Origin: Alphaproteobacteria bacterium
GTDB lineage: Bacteria > Pseudomonadota > Alphaproteobacteria > RF32 > CAG-239
Direction: 5' to 3'
Assembly (NCBI GenBank): GCA_028706255.1
Contig: JAQWBS010000008.1
Location: 1 to 54,081 of the forward strand
DNA: 54,081 nucleotides
Part shown: piece after piece, positions 18,946-26,168 of the stretch
Position numbering within the stretch: the first letter of the stretch is position 1
Layout of the letters: every line of letters begins with the position of its first letter
Notes under the pieces: generated by a model
Databases searched by the model: none
The model's input: only the letters and a program-made list of their open reading frames with translations
Told to the model about the DNA's origin: nothing
Position numbers and translations under genes: made by a program

Positions 18946-19078
18946 GTAAAATAGCCTGTCGGGAATTACTCTCCCGTTGGTCGAGTTGCCTCTGCGGTTC
19001 TTCGCTTCGCTCAGCGGCACACGTTGTTTGCCTGAACCTTGTAGTGAACCCCCTTCTTCAGGGCTTCAAGCACTTTCA
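18946..19078. other. GC-richer insert between the two hairpin copies
   Basis: About 130 bp whose base composition is clearly less AT-rich than the surroundings. It has small hairpins (CGGGA/TCCCG at 18960-18976; CCCT/AGGG near 19050-19063) and a block CTTCGCTTCGCTCAGCGG. I do not recognise an RNA family. Most of the minus strand of its right part is the short open frame at 19011-19088. Confidence 0.5.
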
Positions 19079-19088
19079 AATTCACCAT
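19011..19088 (-). CDS. Possible 25-residue small ORF behind hairpin copy B
   Basis: ATGGTGAATTTG follows GGAGG at a spacing of 8 nt; the ribosome binding site is the 3' arm of the terminator-like hairpin. The peptide starts MVNLKVLEALKKGVHYKVQ and stops at 19011. It shares the MVN start with the frame behind copy A because the repeat supplies both. Coding status is uncertain. Confidence 0.25.
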   Translation of the reverse strand: MVNLKVLEALKKGVHYKVQANNVCR

Positions 19089-19122
19089 AAAAAAACCTCC
19101 ACAGCAAGGTGGAGGTTTTTTT
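19079..19122 (-). terminator. Hairpin repeat copy B, terminator of the tRNA gene
   Basis: CCTCCAC (19096-19102), loop AGCAAG, GTGGAGG (19109-19115), with seven A on the left and seven T on the right, so it works on both strands. It begins right after the CCA end of the tRNA-Ile gene when read on the minus strand. Duplicate of copy A. Confidence 0.85.
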
Positions 19123-19123
19123 A

Positions 19124-19200
19124 TGGTGGGCCTGGAGGGACTTGAACCCCCGACCAGACCGTTATGAGCGGCCTGCTCTAACCAACTGAGCTACGGGCCC
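19124..19200 (-). tRNA. tRNA-Ile2 (anticodon CAU, lysidine-modified)
   Basis: A 77-nt cloverleaf with encoded CCA. Acceptor GGGCCCG/CAGGCCC, D arm GCTC...GAGC, anticodon stem GGCCG/CGGTC with loop CTCATAA (CAT), T arm GGGGG-TTCAAGT-CCCTC. The CAT anticodon could mean Met or Ile2. C4-G69 and C5-G68 in the acceptor are determinants known for TilS, and the sequence resembles Ile2 of E. coli more than elongator Met, so Ile2 is favoured. The acceptor has one C6/A67 mismatch. TTGACT-N17-TAATTT lies just upstream and a terminator follows. Confidence 0.9.
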
Positions 19201-19220
19201 AACAGCTTATTAGTGTTCAG

Positions 19221-19249
19221 AAATTAGGATAATTATACCTAATAGTCAA
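19221..19249 (-). promoter_or_regulatory. Promoter of the tRNA-Ile2 gene, with a palindrome in the spacer
   Basis: On the minus strand TTGACT (19249-19244), 17 bp, TAATTT (19226-19221); the tRNA begins 20 bp later. A perfect TATAAT is also present at 19237-19232. The arms ATTAGG and CCTAAT (19223-19228 and 19238-19243) form a palindrome across the spacer. Confidence 0.5.
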
Positions 19250-19287
19250 GAACTTTTTATATAAATCAAAAGCAAACCTGATAAATC

Positions 19288-19315
19288 TTGTCAGTTAAAA
19301 ATTTTCAGGTATAAT
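19288..19315 (+). promoter_or_regulatory. Strong sigma70-type promoter for the small membrane protein gene
   Basis: TTGTCA (19288-19293), 16 bp, TATAAT (19310-19315). The start codon of the 46-residue protein is 50 bp downstream and nothing else lies in between. Confidence 0.6.
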
Positions 19316-19365
19316 CAAATCCTAAATCTAATTATTCACATTTATTAACAACAAAAATCAATTTT

Positions 19366-19506
19366 ATGTTATCCTTCATCATCACCGTAAGCTCAATAAC
19401 ATTAAGTACAATTGCTTTGTTTGTTATTGCCTTTTTTATTGGATTAAAAGTCGTTGAATTCAATTTCAAAAAACACGACTTTTTTAAAGGAGAAACTTTT
19501 GATTAA
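19366..19506 (+). CDS. Small single-pass membrane protein, 46 residues
   Basis: The frame begins MLSFIITVSSITLS, continues with a hydrophobic helix through about residue 28 (IALFVIAFFIGLKVV), and ends with a charged tail KKHDFFKGETFD. Support for a real gene is its own promoter (TTGTCA-16-TATAAT, 50 bp upstream), a clear transmembrane helix, normal codon use and a terminator 11 bp after the stop. A weakness is the lack of a clear Shine-Dalgarno sequence before the ATG. I do not recognise the family. Similar tiny membrane proteins often serve as subunits of larger membrane complexes, but no partner is nearby. Confidence 0.55.
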   Translation: MLSFIITVSSITLSTIALFVIAFFIGLKVVEFNFKKHDFFKGETFD

Positions 19507-19516
19507 GACAAAATAA

Positions 19517-19560
19517 AAAAAACGGACCCTTTCTTTTTAAAGAAACGATCCGTTTTTTTT
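19517..19560. terminator. Bidirectional terminator
   Basis: Outer arms AACGGA and TCCGTT, inner arms TTTCTTT and AAAGAAA, flanked by eight A on the left and eight T on the right. It separates the 46-residue gene from the convergent gene ending at 19566. Confidence 0.85.
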
Positions 19561-19565
19561 CATTC

Positions 19566-20069
19566 TTATTCTGGAAAGAACTCATTTTTTCTGCCAACCA
19601 AAGAAATATATTCCTTATAATTGGTCACAATATAATAAGCACCTTCTTGCTGCTTTTGTGGCATATGAGTTTCTCTAATTAACCACCCTTTCAAACCGCT
19701 TCCATATTTTTCAACACGAAGACCTCTTGTTGTGATGACCTTTCCAAGCTTATGATAACTATAATAAACAATTTTATAGTCCTCATAACTTTCTTCTTGA
19801 GAAAGCACAAATTTTTCTTTTGAAACACATTCAATTGCAAGAGCTTTAAGCTTTTCAACAATTTCTTCATAAGAGTAATGTTGTTTCTTTCCTTGAACAT
19901 GAAGTTCTCCAGCCATCTCAGTCATCACTTCTTCATATATACAAACCGAAGCGCATTTCAATCCTTCATATAAGACATGATAAACTTCCGTGCTACTACC
20001 TTTTTTAAGATAAAAAACCTTTGAACAGACAGGAGCTCTTCTAGATGTTGCAAATGTTGTCATAAGCAT
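19566..20069 (-). CDS. Hypothetical protein, 167 residues
   Basis: I do not recognise the family. The protein is soluble, mixed alpha/beta by composition, rich in Tyr, Lys and Glu, and begins MLMTTFATSRRAPVCSK. It has four Cys, all in the first half. There is no signal peptide or membrane helix. No clear ribosome binding site precedes either possible ATG (20069 or 20063). It stands alone between two terminators, so it is a single-gene unit. Codon use resembles the neighbours, which favours a real gene. Confidence 0.6.
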   Translation of the reverse strand: MLMTTFATSRRAPVCSKVFYLKKGSSTEVYHVLYEGLKCASVCIYEEVMTEMAGELHVQGKKQHYSYEEIVEKLKALAIECVSKEKFVLSQEESYEDYKIVYYSYHKLGKVITTRGLRVEKYGSGLKGWLIRETHMPQKQQEGAYYIVTNYKEYISLVGRKNEFFPE

Positions 20070-20154
20070 AAAATTTAATAATTAATAGATAATTCAATTC
20101 ATGAATGGAGAATATGTTTTTAGTTAAATTTTGTCAACCATAATCAACAAACAT

Positions 20155-20186
20155 AAAAAAAGCCAATCAATCTGATTGGCTTTTTT
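20155..20186 (-). terminator. Terminator of cysS
   Basis: AGCCAATCA (20161-20169) and TGATTGGCT (20173-20181) with A and T runs on the two sides; it lies 11 bp after the cysS stop on the minus strand. Confidence 0.85.
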
Positions 20187-20196
20187 AAATGGTAAA

Positions 20197-21582
20197 TTAT
20201 GCTTTTTTCCAAGTTGTACCTTGCGGACTATCCTCAAGAATAATCCCCTGTGCTTTCAAGTCATCTCTAATTTTATCAGCAAGTGCAAAATCTCTATTTT
20301 TCTTCGCTTCTGCTCTTTTTTGAATTAAAGCTTTAATTTTATCAGCTTTTTCATCGCCATGCGTTCCTTTGAACCAAACTTCAGGGTCTTGATATAAAAT
20401 CCCTAAAAGCTCAGCACTAGCAAGGAGTGTAGATTTTAACGCTTTCTTTTCTTCATCGCTGTCAGCTTTGTTCAATGCATTGACTAAGTCGTGAATGACA
20501 GACAAAGCCAAAGGCGTGTTTAGGTCATCGCACATTGCATCGACAATTCTTTCATCAGGCTCAGCAACAACAAACTCAATTTCTTTCACCTTAAGCAAAG
20601 CATTATAAAACTTATCTAAAGTTGCCTTAGCCGCATCAAGATTTTCAAACGTGAAATTATATGGTTGGTGGTAATGCGTTGTGATGAAAGCCAAACGCAA
20701 CGCTTCTGCTGGGGCTTTTTCAAACACTTCAACAACCGTATAGAAATTGCCTAAAGATTTAGACATTTTCACACCGTCAACCATCAACATCCCCGCATGC
20801 ACCCAATATTTTGCATAAGAATCATGTGGGTGAGCACAGCAAGATTGTGCACATTCATTTTCATGGTGAGGAAAAATCAAATCATTTCCGCCGCCGTGAA
20901 TGTCAAACGAATTACCAAGCAGTTTAGAACTCATTGCAGAACATTCCAAATGCCACCCTGGGCGACCATAACCAAAGGGGCTTTCCCACCCCTGTTCACC
21001 GTTTGCTTTGTCAGCAGGTTTCCACAAAATAAAATCTGCAGGATTTTTCTTATATCCCGCCACATCAATTCTTGCCCCAGCGATTAATTCCTTCAATGGA
21101 CGACCTGAAAGAAAACCGTAGTTAGGCATAGATTCAACATCAAACAAAACGTGCCCATCAGATTCATAAGCGTGTCCTTGAGCCATAATCTCTTGAATGA
21201 GGACAATCATCTCATTAATATATTCTGTTGCTCTCGGACGATGATTTGGAGCTTGAACATTCAAATTTCCTGTGTCTTCCAAATACCACTGCAACGTTTC
21301 ATCTGTAATTTCACGAATGGAGCGTCCCGTTTGTTCTGCTTTCGCCAAAATTTTATCATCAACATCAGTGATGTTGGAAACATAAGTCACATGCTCGCTA
21401 CCATAAACCTGTTTCAATAAACGAAACCAAACATCAAAGATAACGGCAGCTTTGGCATTGCCAATATGAGCTCTGTCATAAACCGTTGGTCCACAGACAT
21501 ACATACGCACATTATTCTCATCAATTGGAACAAACGCTTCCTTGCGACGGGTGAGCGTATTATGCATATATATTTTTTTCAT
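20197..21582 (-). CDS. cysS: Cysteinyl-tRNA synthetase
   Basis: 461 residues, the usual length. It charges tRNA-Cys with cysteine. The class I HIGH signature reads AHIGNA after CGPTVYDR, whose Cys is a zinc ligand. Other zinc ligands are in WHLECSAM and in GNDLIFPHHENE. The KMSKS signature is exact in VDGVKMSKSLGNF. The start MKKIYMHNTL was chosen because GAGGAAAG lies 7 nt upstream; longer in-frame forms lack support. Single gene with its own terminator. Confidence 0.97.
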   Translation of the reverse strand: MKKIYMHNTLTRRKEAFVPIDENNVRMYVCGPTVYDRAHIGNAKAAVIFDVWFRLLKQVYGSEHVTYVSNITDVDDKILAKAEQTGRSIREITDETLQWYLEDTGNLNVQAPNHRPRATEYINEMIVLIQEIMAQGHAYESDGHVLFDVESMPNYGFLSGRPLKELIAGARIDVAGYKKNPADFILWKPADKANGEQGWESPFGYGRPGWHLECSAMSSKLLGNSFDIHGGGNDLIFPHHENECAQSCCAHPHDSYAKYWVHAGMLMVDGVKMSKSLGNFYTVVEVFEKAPAEALRLAFITTHYHQPYNFTFENLDAAKATLDKFYNALLKVKEIEFVVAEPDERIVDAMCDDLNTPLALSVIHDLVNALNKADSDEEKKALKSTLLASAELLGILYQDPEVWFKGTHGDEKADKIKALIQKRAEAKKNRDFALADKIRDDLKAQGIILEDSPQGTTWKKA

Positions 21583-21655
21583 GATATCTTTCCTCATCAT
21601 AATCATTAGACAACCTGACCAGAATATAAGCGATTCGAAATATTTTCAATATTTT

Positions 21656-22330
21656 TTATTGTGCAACATTCTCGTTAAGTGTTTTTTCATTTGTAATTTC
21701 AATAGACTTTGTCATATCAGATAAGTCTTCCAAAAACCAAGCAATATCTCCGTCATTACGGGCAATCATTTCAGCAAATCTGCTACGATAAGCTAGAATA
21801 AAACTTGTTTCAGCAACTTTCAAATCAACAATCATAATTTTATTATCTTTCCGATGAAGTCTAAACTCCACCAGAAAATTTTGTTTTTGTGCCGAGTTCC
21901 CTGTAAGCCCTCTTAACAACTCAACATTAACGTAAACATTTGTATAAGTCTTTTCGACCTGAGCTTTAGTTACGGAAAAAGTGACTTCATTTTTGCTAAA
22001 AGAAAGCGGAAAAGTTTTGTAAAGTGCGAGAGAATATCTCTTAAATAGAGCCACATATTCCACTTTTTGCGCTTCGCTCATCTCTCGCCAATGTTTTCCC
22101 ATCACAAATTTTGCCAAATAATCTAAATCGACATAATTTTTAACAAGCGTGTCAATTTTTTCATATTTAATTTCCAAAGAAGGTTCAGATAATGTTTCCA
22201 ACAAAACAAGTCCTTTATCATTTGCCCAAGCCTCTGCCTCAATTTTGCTAATTTGCTTCGTAGTTGCCCATGCAACACCCGAAAAAAGCAAAGAAAATAT
22301 GATAAGTCGCAAAAAAAACTTAACTCTCAT
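21656..22330 (-). CDS. MlaC/Ttg2D-like periplasmic phospholipid-binding protein
   Basis: 224 residues. A signal peptide of 22 residues ends at GVAWA. The mature part has the Ttg2/MlaC family pattern, including YVDLDYLAKFVMGKHWREM and YKTFPLSFSKNEV. MlaC shuttles phospholipids between the outer and inner membranes to keep lipid asymmetry. The other Mla genes (mlaFEDB, mlaA) are not here, so it is separated from its usual operon. The start MRVKFFLR has AAAGG upstream; a longer frame reaches into the divergent gene. The gene for an amino-acid-binding protein starts about 60 bp away on the other strand. Confidence 0.82.
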   Translation of the reverse strand: MRVKFFLRLIIFSLLFSGVAWATTKQISKIEAEAWANDKGLVLLETLSEPSLEIKYEKIDTLVKNYVDLDYLAKFVMGKHWREMSEAQKVEYVALFKRYSLALYKTFPLSFSKNEVTFSVTKAQVEKTYTNVYVNVELLRGLTGNSAQKQNFLVEFRLHRKDNKIMIVDLKVAETSFILAYRSRFAEMIARNDGDIAWFLEDLSDMTKSIEITNEKTLNENVAQ

Positions 22331-22391
22331 GAAAAAACCTTTTATACTCAGTGAATAATTTATTTTAACAATATAACAGTTGGTCAAGAAA

Positions 22392-23411
22392 ATGAAACTA
22401 AAATTATTCATCTTTTCAGCACTTTTTATTTCTCTTGCAGGCGAAGCTTTTGCTGACAATGTCGGAATACGCTTTATTAATGGCAGAGGCAAAATTAGAT
22501 GTGGGGCAAACATGAGCGACAAAACTTATGCCTTAAAAGATGAAGATGGCTTCATGCGTGGGTTCGCAGTTGATTTATGCAAAACAATTGCCACAGCCAT
22601 TTTTGATGACTCTGAAAGATATGAAATCGTTGATGCCAACGACCGCACCATGGAAGGGCTTTTAAACGCTGATAAAATTGATATTATGATTGGGGCAAAT
22701 GCCTTGCCAGCAAGCCAAGACATCCATGATAAAATCTATGCACTTTCTCCAATTTTATATGACAAGCAAACCTTACTAATTAAGAAAAAAGAAGGAGCAA
22801 AATCGCTCAAAGATTATGGGGGAGAAAAAGTCTGCACCGTGCTCGATTCTTATGAAACATATAATATGAAGAAATATATTGAAACATATAAACTTGAGCT
22901 AAATGTTTTGCCATTCAAGACACAAGCTCAAGCAAAGACAGGTCTTCTGCTTAATCGTTGTGCCATTTTGACAGGAGATAGCATATATCTCAAAGCACTC
23001 TATAAAAATGCACTCAACAGCAAGGACACATTTGAAATTGTTCCTGAACATATTGCTGCTAAACCTATGTATGCCTATGTTAGGAAAGACAATCTCAAAC
23101 TTCAAACAACAGTGGAGTGGATTTTTAATGCAATTAAACTTGCCGAAGATATGAGCATTAACTCTAAAAATATTGATGTTTTCATCGGCGAAAAAGACGA
23201 TTCAGCACAAAACTTGCTTGGCGACAACCCTAAACTTTGGGAAAAATTTGAGCTTAGACCAACTTGGGTTAGGAAATCCATCAAAGAAGTTGGCAATTAT
23301 GGCGAAATCTATGAAAGAAACATCGGGCAGGAATCTGATTATAAGCTTGAAAGAAATGAGAACAAACTCATCACCAATGGTGGCTTGATTACACTGCGAC
23401 CTTTCTTGTAA
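22392..23411 (+). CDS. Periplasmic amino-acid-binding protein (SBP family 3, AapJ-like), orphan
   Basis: 339 residues. A signal peptide ends at AFA (about residue 21). The start of the mature protein, GKIRCGAN, and GFAVDLCKTIATAIF match the general L-amino-acid receptor AapJ of alphaproteobacteria. In that system the protein feeds amino acids to the AapQMP permease. No permease or ATPase gene is adjacent, so its partner must be elsewhere or it works as a sensor. ATG at 22392 was preferred to an in-frame TTG four codons upstream. Its last 23 bp overlap the convergent esterase gene. Confidence 0.85.
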   Translation: MKLKLFIFSALFISLAGEAFADNVGIRFINGRGKIRCGANMSDKTYALKDEDGFMRGFAVDLCKTIATAIFDDSERYEIVDANDRTMEGLLNADKIDIMIGANALPASQDIHDKIYALSPILYDKQTLLIKKKEGAKSLKDYGGEKVCTVLDSYETYNMKKYIETYKLELNVLPFKTQAQAKTGLLLNRCAILTGDSIYLKALYKNALNSKDTFEIVPEHIAAKPMYAYVRKDNLKLQTTVEWIFNAIKLAEDMSINSKNIDVFIGEKDDSAQNLLGDNPKLWEKFELRPTWVRKSIKEVGNYGEIYERNIGQESDYKLERNENKLITNGGLITLRPFL

Positions 23412-24093
23412 AGCGTTTTGCGATAAATTCATATCCTTCGTGAATTCCCTCGTCACTAATGCGATGTTGTCCGTCATTAACAACATATGTTCTCACTTTG
23501 CATCCACAAGTTTCAAGATTTTTCTTTGTGTAAGCCAAAGCTTCAAAACGCACTTGATTGTCAGAAGTGCCATGAATCAGCAACACATCTGGTGAAGACT
23601 TATGATTTTTAATCAGAAATTCTTGTGGTGCAAGAATACCACTAAAACTGAGCAACCCTGCAATTTTTTCTTCTCTCATCAAAGCTGTGAAAATTGCCAA
23701 TGTTGCCCCTTGAGAATAACCACAAAGATATAAATCTTTATCTTCTAAACCATATTCACTCAGCAAATTATCAATATATGGCGTAATCATTTCATAAGCT
23801 TCAAGAATGCCCAATTTCATACGAGAATATATTGCAACACATTCTTCCATCGTGGCAACGGTTTTGCGGTCATCATTATCATCAAAGCGATGCATAGAAT
23901 ACCACTGAAATTTTTTAGGGTGAATTTCGCAAGGAATTGGAGATTTTGGAATGTGGACAGCAACATTATCAAGCCCCTCAAGCAAAGGAACAATCTTTTC
24001 ATCAACATATTCCGGACTATCAATATAGCCGTGAAAAAAAATAATCAGTTTTTCAGGATGCCCTTTCACATGGACAATTTCTTCCTCAATCAT
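23389..24093 (-). CDS. Alpha/beta hydrolase of the carboxylesterase/phospholipase group
   Basis: 234 residues. The nucleophile elbow is LCGYSQGATLAIF (GxSxG). The acid is in IHGTSDNQVRF and the His in NDGQHRISDEG, giving the Ser-Asp-His triad of the Abhydrolase_2 family. An oxyanion block IIFFHGY is near the N-terminus. It should hydrolyse small esters in the cytoplasm; the substrate is unknown. The start MIEEEIVHV has GGAGG 7 nt upstream. Its 3' end overlaps that of the binding-protein gene by 23 bp, an unusual convergent overlap. Confidence 0.88.
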   Translation of the reverse strand: MIEEEIVHVKGHPEKLIIFFHGYIDSPEYVDEKIVPLLEGLDNVAVHIPKSPIPCEIHPKKFQWYSMHRFDDNDDRKTVATMEECVAIYSRMKLGILEAYEMITPYIDNLLSEYGLEDKDLYLCGYSQGATLAIFTALMREEKIAGLLSFSGILAPQEFLIKNHKSSPDVLLIHGTSDNQVRFEALAYTKKNLETCGCKVRTYVVNDGQHRISDEGIHEGYEFIAKRFTRKVAV

Positions 24094-24214
24094 CTGAGAC
24101 CTCCAAATTTTTTCTTTTGAGAGGAATATCACATATAAATTAAAATAAAATAAACAAGATGTTACTTATTATTGCAACAAAACTTTCATAAATTTAAGAC
24201 TCATTTTCTCTTGC

Positions 24215-24266
24215 AAAAAAAAAAAACGATTATCATAGGTTGTATAAGAAGAATTTTTCTTACAAC
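24215..24266 (+). promoter_or_regulatory. Twelve-A tract and leader hairpin before the Cys-rich gene
   Basis: An uninterrupted A12 runs from 24215 to 24226. It is followed by a hairpin with arms GTTG...TAAGAA (from 24239) and TTCTTA...CAAC (to 24266), ending just before the GAGGAG ribosome binding site. The tract lies in the probable promoter region. Confidence 0.45.
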
Positions 24267-24282
24267 TATGAGGAGTCGTGCC

Positions 24283-24930
24283 ATGAAGAAGTCATATTTT
24301 ATTTTTTTATTAGCGTTTTTGGTATTTCATCTCAATGCTTTTCTAACTTTCAATGCTCTAGCAGGCGTATATTTTATCTCAAAGCCAGACACTAATTATG
24401 ATTATATTGTCAAGAAATATGAGAAGCCTTGTCAGGCAACAGGATATTTTTTCTCCACACTAAACTGTCCCACTAACAAAAAACTCTCTGTAAAGTGTCC
24501 AGATGGGGATTTTTACAGGCTTTGCTCTTGTGACCTAGAAACCTTAAAATATAACGCAACCAATTGTGTCGACGAAACAAGTGGCGTCAAAAAACTTCTC
24601 AGCGGAATTTCATGCGATGAGAACGGAGTCAGCTACTATGAAAAATGCACTTGCCCTGAGGAATATTCCCTCTCATGCACGGGAGATTTTGTTCCAAGAA
24701 ACAAAGTCGATTACTGCGACAATAAATATAGTCTTTGTGTCTGCGACCCAAACAAATTTTTCAAATGCGACAATGGACCTGAAGTCAATGCTAAAGAATG
24801 TTTCGATGAAATAAACGGCACGATGTATTCAAATTGTAAAGCTAAAAAAGTTGGGTGTGGCGACGGAGAAGTTTCTCTAGAAACTTACTGGTGTAATCAA
24901 GCCCTAAAATGCTTTATTCCCTCTCTTTAA
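24283..24930 (+). CDS. Cysteine-rich secreted protein
   Basis: 215 residues. A signal peptide ends around NALA (residue 27). The mature part has about 19 Cys in repeated C-x-C and C-x(8-12)-C spacings, for example KCPDGDFYRLCSCD, KCTCPEEYSLSC and LCVCDPNKFFKC. This suggests three or so small disulfide-bonded modules in the periplasm or on the surface. I do not recognise a named domain. The start was placed at MKKSYFIF because GAGGAG lies 8 nt upstream. The next gene starts 26 bp later and shares the Cys-Pro module style, so they form a surface-protein pair. Confidence 0.75.
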   Translation: MKKSYFIFLLAFLVFHLNAFLTFNALAGVYFISKPDTNYDYIVKKYEKPCQATGYFFSTLNCPTNKKLSVKCPDGDFYRLCSCDLETLKYNATNCVDETSGVKKLLSGISCDENGVSYYEKCTCPEEYSLSCTGDFVPRNKVDYCDNKYSLCVCDPNKFFKCDNGPEVNAKECFDEINGTMYSNCKAKKVGCGDGEVSLETYWCNQALKCFIPSL

Positions 24931-24956
24931 TCTTATTATCTTATGGAGTTAAAACA

Positions 24957-26096
24957 ATGTCTAATCTTTCTAAATCTTATCTATTTATCTTTCCCTTGGC
25001 TTTATTGGGAACGGTAACAAACTCAAATGCTCAAACTTGTACAATTCCTCCGACCTGTGATGAACTAGGATATTCCAAAAGCACCTCAGACTGTTCGGGA
25101 AGTATGGTTAAGTGTCCTTTTGACAAATCAAAAGTTTATTGCCCTGATATTGGTGAAACAAGTGGCAACACCTATAAATTAACGACATCTTGCATGAATG
25201 CTACTGTTGAAACTTCTGAAAATATTGTAAAGTTATGTAAAATTGCTGCTATTAATATTCCTGGGGTTCCTGCTGGAACGGCTGGCGGATATATTCAAGA
25301 AGGTTCTCTCGCTCAAACAGGTGCTTGGGTCGAATCAGGATCATATCTTTACAGTGGATATGTTTCAGGACGGGCAAAAATCATCGGAAATTCACGAGTA
25401 GCAAACATCTATATGTCTGGAAATGCTGTTGCCAATAATGTAAGTATGAGTTCACTAATTCAATCATCCCTTCAACTTCTAGATAACAGCCTGTTGTTTA
25501 ACTCTCAAATTAATAGTAATGGAACCGACATAACTCTAAACAATAATGATAGGTTAAGCTTTACCGGCTACAATCTTACAATAGAGGGGAGTGCAACAAT
25601 TGAAGATAAGAACAAGAACACCACTTCCAACAATAGGTCAATGTATGTAAATTCGGGTAAAATTCAAGGGGCTTCTAAAATGACCATTGAAAATGAAAAC
25701 AAGGCGAATCAGGCTATATGGATGAATGGGGGGGCTATTATTAGTGAAAATGCTCAAATAAGCCTCGGAGAAAATAATTCTGCAGCCAGAGCTATATCTA
25801 TTGATTCCTCCCAAATTGAAGGAAATGCTCAAATAATAGTTGGCGATAATAACACAACCTACCAAGCCATATACATAGTTACCTCTGCAAAAATTAAAGG
25901 AAACGCTCAAATAACAAATGAGTCAGGAACAAATACAATTACTGTATCACAGAGCACCATAAGTGAAGATGTTAAAGTCAATGCAACGAAAGGAAACGTT
26001 TCAATAATAAATTCCCAACTCAGCGGAGATGTTGAAATTTGTAGCGGAACTTATAATAACGTCACTTATACAACAGGACGCTATGGGTGTGATTAA
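24957..26096 (+). CDS. Secreted beta-solenoid-like repeat protein
   Basis: 379 residues. The signal peptide ends at NSNA (residue 25). A short Cys-rich head follows (TCTIPPTCDELGYSKST and KCPFDKSKVYC). The rest is repeats rich in Asn, Ser, Ile and Gly with recurring GNAQI or GNSRV units, as in parallel beta-helix passengers. There is no beta-barrel at the C-terminus, which ends in a Cys-containing GRYGCD, so it is not an autotransporter by itself. GGAG precedes the ATG. It is probably co-transcribed with the Cys-rich gene and ends in a perfect 15-bp terminator stem. Adhesin or surface-layer function is inference. Confidence 0.75.
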   Translation: MSNLSKSYLFIFPLALLGTVTNSNAQTCTIPPTCDELGYSKSTSDCSGSMVKCPFDKSKVYCPDIGETSGNTYKLTTSCMNATVETSENIVKLCKIAAINIPGVPAGTAGGYIQEGSLAQTGAWVESGSYLYSGYVSGRAKIIGNSRVANIYMSGNAVANNVSMSSLIQSSLQLLDNSLLFNSQINSNGTDITLNNNDRLSFTGYNLTIEGSATIEDKNKNTTSNNRSMYVNSGKIQGASKMTIENENKANQAIWMNGGAIISENAQISLGENNSAARAISIDSSQIEGNAQIIVGDNNTTYQAIYIVTSAKIKGNAQITNESGTNTITVSQSTISEDVKVNATKGNVSIINSQLSGDVEICSGTYNNVTYTTGRYGCD

Positions 26097-26120
26097 TTTT
26101 TTCCTTTAAGAAAAGCCCTC

Positions 26121-26154
26121 ACAAGAAAGCCTCTCGATTGAGAGGCTTTCTTGT
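26121..26154. terminator. Perfect 15-bp bidirectional terminator
   Basis: ACAAGAAAGCCTCTC, loop GATT, and the exact complement. The core CCTCTC-N4-GAGAGG is the same as in the terminators at 150-165 and 30844-30859. It lies between the beta-solenoid gene and the convergent gyrA. Confidence 0.85.
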
Positions 26155-26168
26155 ATTTCCGTCAGAGC

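Noticed and set aside
18786-19145. A 119-residue plus-strand open frame that covers the hairpin repeats, the GC-rich spacer and the 3' end of the tRNA.
   Set aside because: It runs antisense through two terminators and a tRNA gene, has no ribosome binding site and its peptide resembles no protein; it is a by-product of the repeats.
18910-19200. Possible attachment site of an integrative element at the tRNA gene.
   Set aside because: The repeated unit is the terminator, not the tRNA 3' end, and there is no integrase or other mobile gene.
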